Assembly: GCA_049999805.1 (NCBI GenBank)
Contig: JBNGIO010006079.1
Coordinates: 1-24,280 of the forward strand
DNA length: 24,280 bases
Reading direction: 5' to 3'
Source of the DNA: Folioceros fuciformis
Taxonomy: Eukaryota; Anthocerotophyta; Anthocerotopsida; Anthocerotales
The notes under the pieces are model-generated. The model saw only the letters and a list, made by a program, of their open reading frames with translations, ran no database searches and had not been told where the DNA came from. This document shows, in pieces, positions 20,347-24,280 of this stretch (position 1 is its first letter; each line of letters begins with the position of its first letter). A program made the position numbers and the translations under genes.

Positions 20347-20799
20347 AAGGTACCTATGGGCATTAAGAACTATGGTTTCTGATGAACAGATAAGTACACT
20401 TATACCTAAACTAAAAAAAAATGACTAGTGTAGTCTCAAAAACTTGATGAAACTGACCACTATATGCAGGAAGGGCGTGCTATAGAGATCAGCAAGGGAA
20501 AACCAACAACAAAACAAGGTGCAGGGCCCTGTTCATGCTGACCTCTTGAGCATGCCACTCAAGTCTACCGTGAACGGGCACAAAAACCTTAAAAATTAAA
20601 AACGTTTCATGTTCAAAAGACTTGCTCAAAGACAAACCCTAACTGTTGTGTCTTGTCCATGTGAAACGACAAATTAGGTACACCAATCACAAAGCTACAT
20701 GAAAGTTTCAGGAAGAGCTGCAAGGAAGAAAGCACCGCTTCAAATTTGGACAAGTATGGCTCCTGCTACTCTCGCTCCGCTCCTTTGCAGCGGAAGAAT
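20347..20799 (-). other. Copia leader between the extra frame and gag
   Basis: About 450 bases between the stop of the 206-codon frame and the gag ATG. Minus-strand frames are short (for example 20923-20708, overlapping the extra frame). No domain is seen. If the extra frame is translated, gag would need a separate message, reinitiation or internal entry. Confidence 0.4.
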
Positions 20800-21420
20800 T
20801 CATGGCGCTGTGGAATTTGATCCAGAATGGGAGCATCCAGCCTCCAAATCTTGCAGCTTTGCATCCATTAATCTGAGAAAACCAGCAACTTCGTTGATGT
20901 CTCTCTGGATGTGTTGCTTGCATTCGGTGATGGATTGCTTGGTGTTAGAATCCAAACTGTCCACTCTATCTTTGAGGAACTTTTGATTGGAGATGGCAAG
21001 GGAGAGTGCTTTCGCCACCTTGAATAAAAGCGCTTGTGTCTCGTCAACAACAATTTCTTGTGATTTGATGGTGTTTCTAATATATCTTTGCTCCCGCTGT
21101 GATGCAGAGTGTTGAGCAGATGGTAATCTCTTGGCTCTATGGTTGCGCTCACAATTAAAACGTGATCTGAACAGGGGGTAAGATAATCCAGAAGCCTCCA
21201 ATCGAGGAGCGTAGAACATATAAGGGTTTTCCCCCCTCCTCTCATAGTGCTTGCTATAGGGACAATTTGTTAGCCAAATAGTAGGGTAGTTGTATTCGTA
21301 GAGGTCCAGCACCGAATTACTTGGCAGGGGTGTTGAATGTTTTGGTGGACGTCCTCCATGACGAGATTGTCTCGGAGGTCCCCCACGACGAGGACCTCTA
21401 GAGCCACCCCACCTCGGCAT
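20800..21420 (-). CDS. Extra 206-residue open frame upstream of copia gag
   Basis: The ATG (21418-21420) is about 30 bases downstream of the primer-binding site and the frame runs 206 codons without a stop. The N-terminus is Arg/Gly/Pro rich (MPRWGGSRGPRRGGPPRQSR), followed by an aromatic segment (VLDLYEYNYPTIWLTNCPYS). Residues about 120-195 form a long amphipathic helix likely to be a coiled coil (ALLFKVAKALSLAISNQKFL, KDRVDSLDSN, LRLMDAKLQDLEAG). Gag lies 453 bases further on. Most copia elements have no gene here. The basic Gly-rich start suggests nucleic-acid binding and the helix suggests oligomerisation, both inferred. It is the one long frame of this element without a stop. It could be a captured host exon, an element-specific accessory protein, or chance; no family was recognised. 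Confidence 0.55.
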   Translation of the reverse strand: MPRWGGSRGPRRGGPPRQSRHGGRPPKHSTPLPSNSVLDLYEYNYPTIWLTNCPYSKHYERRGENPYMFYAPRLEASGLSYPLFRSRFNCERNHRAKRLPSAQHSASQREQRYIRNTIKSQEIVVDETQALLFKVAKALSLAISNQKFLKDRVDSLDSNTKQSITECKQHIQRDINEVAGFLRLMDAKLQDLEAGCSHSGSNSTAP

Positions 21421-21448
21421 TTTGTTCAAGCCTCATCAATAAAACAAA

Positions 21449-21466
21449 AACATGGCTCTGATACCA
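21449..21466 (-). promoter_or_regulatory. Copia primer-binding site, initiator tRNA-Met
   Basis: On the minus strand TGGTATCAGAGCCATG follows the LTR end CA directly. It is complementary to the 3' end of plant initiator tRNA-Met, the standard primer of plant copia elements. It fixes both element orientation and the inner LTR edge. Confidence 0.93.
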
Positions 21467-21640
21467 TGTGTAAAACGAGCGTAGGCGAGAGCATACAGAA
21501 CTTTGGTAATAATGGAGGAATAATCATCTTAATGACAAAAACGTTTAAATACCATCCATGTGTCTATTGACTAGATAACCCTAGGTCAAGGTAACCTAAA
21601 TATAATCAAATGTGAGTTAGGTTTAATTTCCAAGCTAACA
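21467..21640 (-). repeat. Copia 5' LTR, 174 bp, complete
   Basis: Begins TGTGTAAAACGAGCG and ends TTCCAAGCTAACA on the plus strand. The inner edge is set by the primer-binding site and the outer edge by the TCCTT duplication at 21641-21645. It is short for a copia LTR. The partner survives only as 39 bp at 10289. Confidence 0.9.
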
Positions 21641-21645
21641 TCCTT

Positions 21646-22397
21646 GCATCATTTACAGAACTAGGGAACCCAGCAAACACATCTATAAAACACATCTTCA
21701 TGTCAACTACGCCCTGGATGCAGACATTGTAATCATTATTACGATCGAAGTAATCAGTTGCCATTTCCCAGGACATGAGCTCCATTTTGATGTGTGTTAC
21801 GTCAATTACGCCACAACAGTAGACTAATCCCTGATGCCTTTCAAATTCTGCCTTGTAGGTAGCTAGAGCTTCTCCTTGTGGCCAAGCAATGTGGTGTCTC
21901 CCTCTTCTGATCATGGCTCTTATGAATTGCTACACAATTTTTGAAGTTGTAGATTCAGCTACACCAAAGAGTTTCCTAATGGACTTGAGAGTATCCCCTG
22001 TGGCAAGTCTTCTGATTGCTATAGCCACTTGGATGTCAACCAATAGTTGCCTGTTTGGAATCCGTCGTAGAGCTAATGGTGTCTTCCTAGTCAGATCCAC
22101 AGTCACCAAGCTACACACATACTCAAATGTGGCAGTTGTCATACTTAAAAACTCTTTGAAACACTCAGGATCAGCTGTCTATGTTGCTTTCTTAAAAAGG
22201 GACCACCAAGCCAAACTCCTGTCCTTGATATATTGGTCACTAAGAGTACGTTGCTTGTGTGAAAAAACTGAAATGCGAGTGGAAGCAAGAAGGAACATCA
22301 TGGAAGAAATTGTGGTATGTGCACCTTCTTTAGTATTTAGTTGCCCTGCTTGCCTACATGAAGGAAGCCTTTTAGGTTGACAGTGAAGATAATTCAT
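21646..22397 (-). pseudogene. Harbinger transposase, N-terminal part (two catalytic Asp)
   Basis: Minus-strand frame, probable start ATG 22395-22397. It shows DRSLAWWSLFKKAT, then ECFKEFLSMTTATFEYVCSL, a helix-turn-helix-like region (IAIRRLATGDTLKSI, FGVAESTTSKIV) and the nuclease core: GLVYCCGVIDVTHIKM with the first Asp, then YFDRNNDYNVCIQGV and FIDVFAGFPSSVNDAR with the second. At the last codons the copia LTR begins. Two in-frame TAG stops (22179-22181 and 21930-21932) interrupt an otherwise continuous frame. The protein would cut and paste the element at TTA/TAA sites, but is inactivated here. Confidence 0.9.
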
Positions 22398-22739
22398 TGC
22401 AGTAGGTGATGCAATTGCGAAAGCAAGACCTGAACACACAACGAGATTTTTATTCGGTGTCTTGAGTGGCCGTGCGCTAAGCTGCATCACGGGCTTCCAT
22501 CGGCAGGCGCTCAAAGTGAAGAATAACCAATCGCACTCAAGTGACTTGCATGAGTGCAAAGCTTGGTACGAAAGTTGAACTCGCATTAGTGCTGAGAAGC
22601 TGGTCGCTTGCAAGTGATGAGTAGCCGGTGAGTTCCTTTATTATTTACAGAAGGAATGCACATACCAAAGCCATCGAAAGTGGCAATATCGTTCTGGTCC
22701 AACTACAAGTTGAAAAAGCCGTTGTAAATATCGGCCCTT

Positions 22740-22756
22740 ATGGAAACCATCCCTTA
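22740..22756 (-). repeat. Harbinger right TIR with TTA flank
   Basis: ATGGAAACCATCCC (22740-22753) is the reverse complement of GGGATGGTTTCCAT, matching the left TIR at 12 of 14 positions, and is followed by TTA (22754-22756). It lies about 340 bp upstream of the probable transposase start, a normal distance. Confidence 0.6.
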
Positions 22757-24280
22757 TCCCAAAATCTATGTGTAGCTAGCTACCTTCGGTTCTTTCTGTA
22801 CTGCACCAATACTTACATAGGGCTTCAAGAGACAAGTAACGACAAAATGGTTTGCCATTTATGAAGCCCCTCATCCACTAGTCCCATTGAGAGGAAGCAA
22901 CTCTTCACCAAACACATGATGTGCATACCCACCGATCAAGGCCGTCCACAAGGCATGAGCCAATTTCCTTTGCATTTTGTGCATGGAGCAATTATTTTTA
23001 TAGTAATATAAGTAAAATTTTCATGAGCCTTTTCTCTTCACCACAATTATAATCACCTCGTTGTCCCTAAATATGGCATACCAACCAGATAGAGGGAAGG
23101 TTGCACTATTTTATGGTTTTCACCTTTGGTATCTAAGGGAATATACCCCAAGATGCTTTCGCTATTGTTTGGTTTTGGGCTTTATCCCAAAATGGACTTT
23201 TTCCACATCGGACACTCATATCTCTTTAGTGTTTTTTCTTAAAAACAATTCTCATGTTACATTCATCCATCATTCACCATTCATTCCATGGGTTAGGGTT
23301 TGCCCATTTAGGGTTTTTTCGGAGTTCCTTCAATGCACGCACAAGGCCTCACAGCCGCTAGGCTCTGCCACGCATTGCGGCTATCATTGCCTCAATTGTA
23401 ACTACATTTTGGATTGAGCCTCAGCCATGGCCACATCTCATAGGCATAACAAACAACAGAACCCTAACCGTTACTTCAGAAACCAAGCGAAAGCCTCGTT
23501 CCTTATGAGAAAGCTGTTTAAGAAACCAAAGCTTGGTTTCTTTTCTACCACTGCATACAAATTCCTCACGACCATGTGATGCATTCTTCCAGCACACCAG
23601 ACTAGCCCTCAGTCCTGTAAATCAAGCAAGATACCTACTTCAATGGTCCTCAACCCGTGTGCATCTAGCACACTACATCCAGGAAGGGGCCTCAACTGTC
23701 GAGCTTAAGTTTTGCTAGCTACAACAAAGGGTCGCTACATGAATCACGATAACTACAGGAATACAAAGTGAGTGTAGGCCGCGAGTGGGCTCGTTGAACT
23801 GCATTGGTAGAAGTGTGTGTAGGCTATGAGGGATAGGATAGTAGCATGTTTGAGTTGTGAGTGAGATGCGCTGCGCAGAACATTGTGAGACGTGAGTGAG
23901 ATGCAATGAGCGGAATAATGTGAACGGCCGCTTGTATTGTGAACAATGTAAACCGCTTGTACTGAAAACGGTGTGAAATTACCACATCAATTGAAAACAC
24001 TTGTGGGCAATTGAACTTGGTGGATCTATTTCACGACTAGCTAGCAAACGAGCTCCAGGCCTAATGCCTCGACTTAGCCTCGAATGTGAATGTTGTAGGA
24101 GGGAGGGGAGGGCTAGAGCTTGATTGCTTGAGACCTTTGGTGATTGCGATGGCCTGAGGGCTATTACACATGGCTGTATGAAGGAGAATGAGGGCAACAG
24201 ATCGAGCCCGAGGCCAACGAGGTCGGCGCCATCACGACTTGTGATGGCCTCGGGCCCAGTCTATAGGATGGAGGGAGGGA
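22757..24280. other. Right flank, no supported gene
   Basis: Frames up to 118 codons (23061-23417) have no recognisable domain and none is clearly coding. A telo-box-like TTAGGGTTT lies at about 23293-23301, with TTTAGGG shortly after. A diverged tandem pair (GTGAGTGAGATGC, about 35-bp period) is near 23857-23925. A hairpin-forming sequence lies at 24206-24255. Confidence 0.5.
24206..24255. repeat. Nested inverted repeat (hairpin)
   Basis: Outer arms GCCCGAGGCCA (24206-24216) and TGGCCTCGGGC (24245-24255) enclose a smaller hairpin ATCAC-GACTT-GTGAT (24231-24245). The result is a GC-rich stem near the window edge. No flanking feature gives it a role. Confidence 0.6.

Larger units (their letters stand above)
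10289..21640 (-). mobile_element. Ty1/copia LTR retrotransposon, minus strand, degraded
   Basis: Flanked by the perfect 5-bp duplication TCCTT (10284-10288 and 21641-21645). The ends are TG...CA. In element order (right to left) there is a 174-bp 5' LTR, an initiator-Met primer-binding site, an extra open frame, gag, protease, integrase, reverse transcriptase and part of RNase H. Integrase before reverse transcriptase defines copia. The element's 3' end (rest of RNase H, polypurine tract, about 135 bp of LTR) is missing and replaced by a DUF4283-coding insert. Many in-frame TAG stops and at least two frameshifts show it is dead. It inserted into the Harbinger transposase gene. Confidence 0.93.
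7952..22753. mobile_element. PIF/Harbinger transposon carrying a nested copia element
   Basis: The limits rest on a 14-bp terminal inverted repeat (12/14 identical) flanked on both sides by TTA (7949-7951 and 22754-22756). TTA/TAA is the usual 3-bp target of this superfamily. Inside are the two genes expected of PIF/Harbinger: a Myb/SANT-like gene (plus, left) and a DDE transposase (minus), arranged tail to tail. The transposase is split by a copia retrotransposon at 10289-21640. Removing that element and one copy of its 5-bp duplication leaves about 3445 bp, a normal size. Both genes carry in-frame stops, so the copy is not autonomous. The outer ends are less certain than the gene content because the TIR is short. 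Confidence 0.75.

Noticed and set aside
23061-23417. 118-codon plus frame in the right flank
   Set aside because: No recognisable domain, and a low-complexity, telo-box-containing context.
23606-23616. ACTAGCCCT as alternative right end of the Harbinger element
   Set aside because: It matches only eight or nine bases of the left end, is followed by TCA rather than TTA, and diverges at once; the site at 22740-22753 matches better.

Overview
The window is nuclear DNA of a streptophyte (land plant or close algal relative). The signs are GT-AG introns of about 86-190 bp, a plant-type DNA polymerase delta subunit 3 (POLD3) gene, a pentatricopeptide-repeat (PPR) relic, a copia element primed by initiator tRNA-Met and a PIF/Harbinger transposon. 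Short introns and the look of the proteins favour a seed-free lineage over a flowering plant, but the species cannot be fixed from the sequence. Two runs of ten N (10115-10124, 15332-15341) mark scaffold joins.

Left third (1-7950): a 45-bp minisatellite; an intronless minus-strand gene for a TPR-like protein with a C-terminal J domain (1244-2821); a 37-bp tandem repeat; an unresolved stretch with a possible DUF4283-like relic; then POLD3 on the plus strand. I rebuilt POLD3 as eight exons (5012-7618) joining in one 566-codon frame and ending in a PCNA-binding PIP box. A frameshifted PPR relic lies antisense just past its 3' end.

Middle and right (7952-22753): a three-level nest of mobile DNA. 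The outer element is a PIF/Harbinger transposon with 14-bp terminal inverted repeats (12/14 identical) and TTA flanks. It has two convergent genes: a Myb/SANT-like gene (plus, 8689-9637) and a DDE transposase (minus). The transposase is cut at its NDAR-ILSNS motif by a minus-strand copia LTR retrotransposon (10289-21640) flanked by a perfect 5-bp duplication, TCCTT. Two acidic residues of the catalytic triad lie on the right of the insertion and the Glu on the left, 11 kb away. Inside the copia element, the end of RNase H, the polypurine tract and most of the 3' LTR are replaced by about 5.9 kb coding for a decayed DUF4283/zinc-knuckle protein without reverse transcriptase. Excising the copia copy leaves a Harbinger element of about 3.45 kb.

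The transposons carry in-frame stops and frameshifts, so none looks autonomous. The exception is a 206-codon open frame between the copia primer-binding site and gag, which has no stop and no recognised family. Short tandem expansions recur through the window (27, 28, 29, 37, 39, 45, 93 bp). Two are inside genes: a 29-bp array made from the start codon region of the Myb-like gene, and a 27-bp in-frame array in the transposase. The right end (22757-24280) has no gene I can support.
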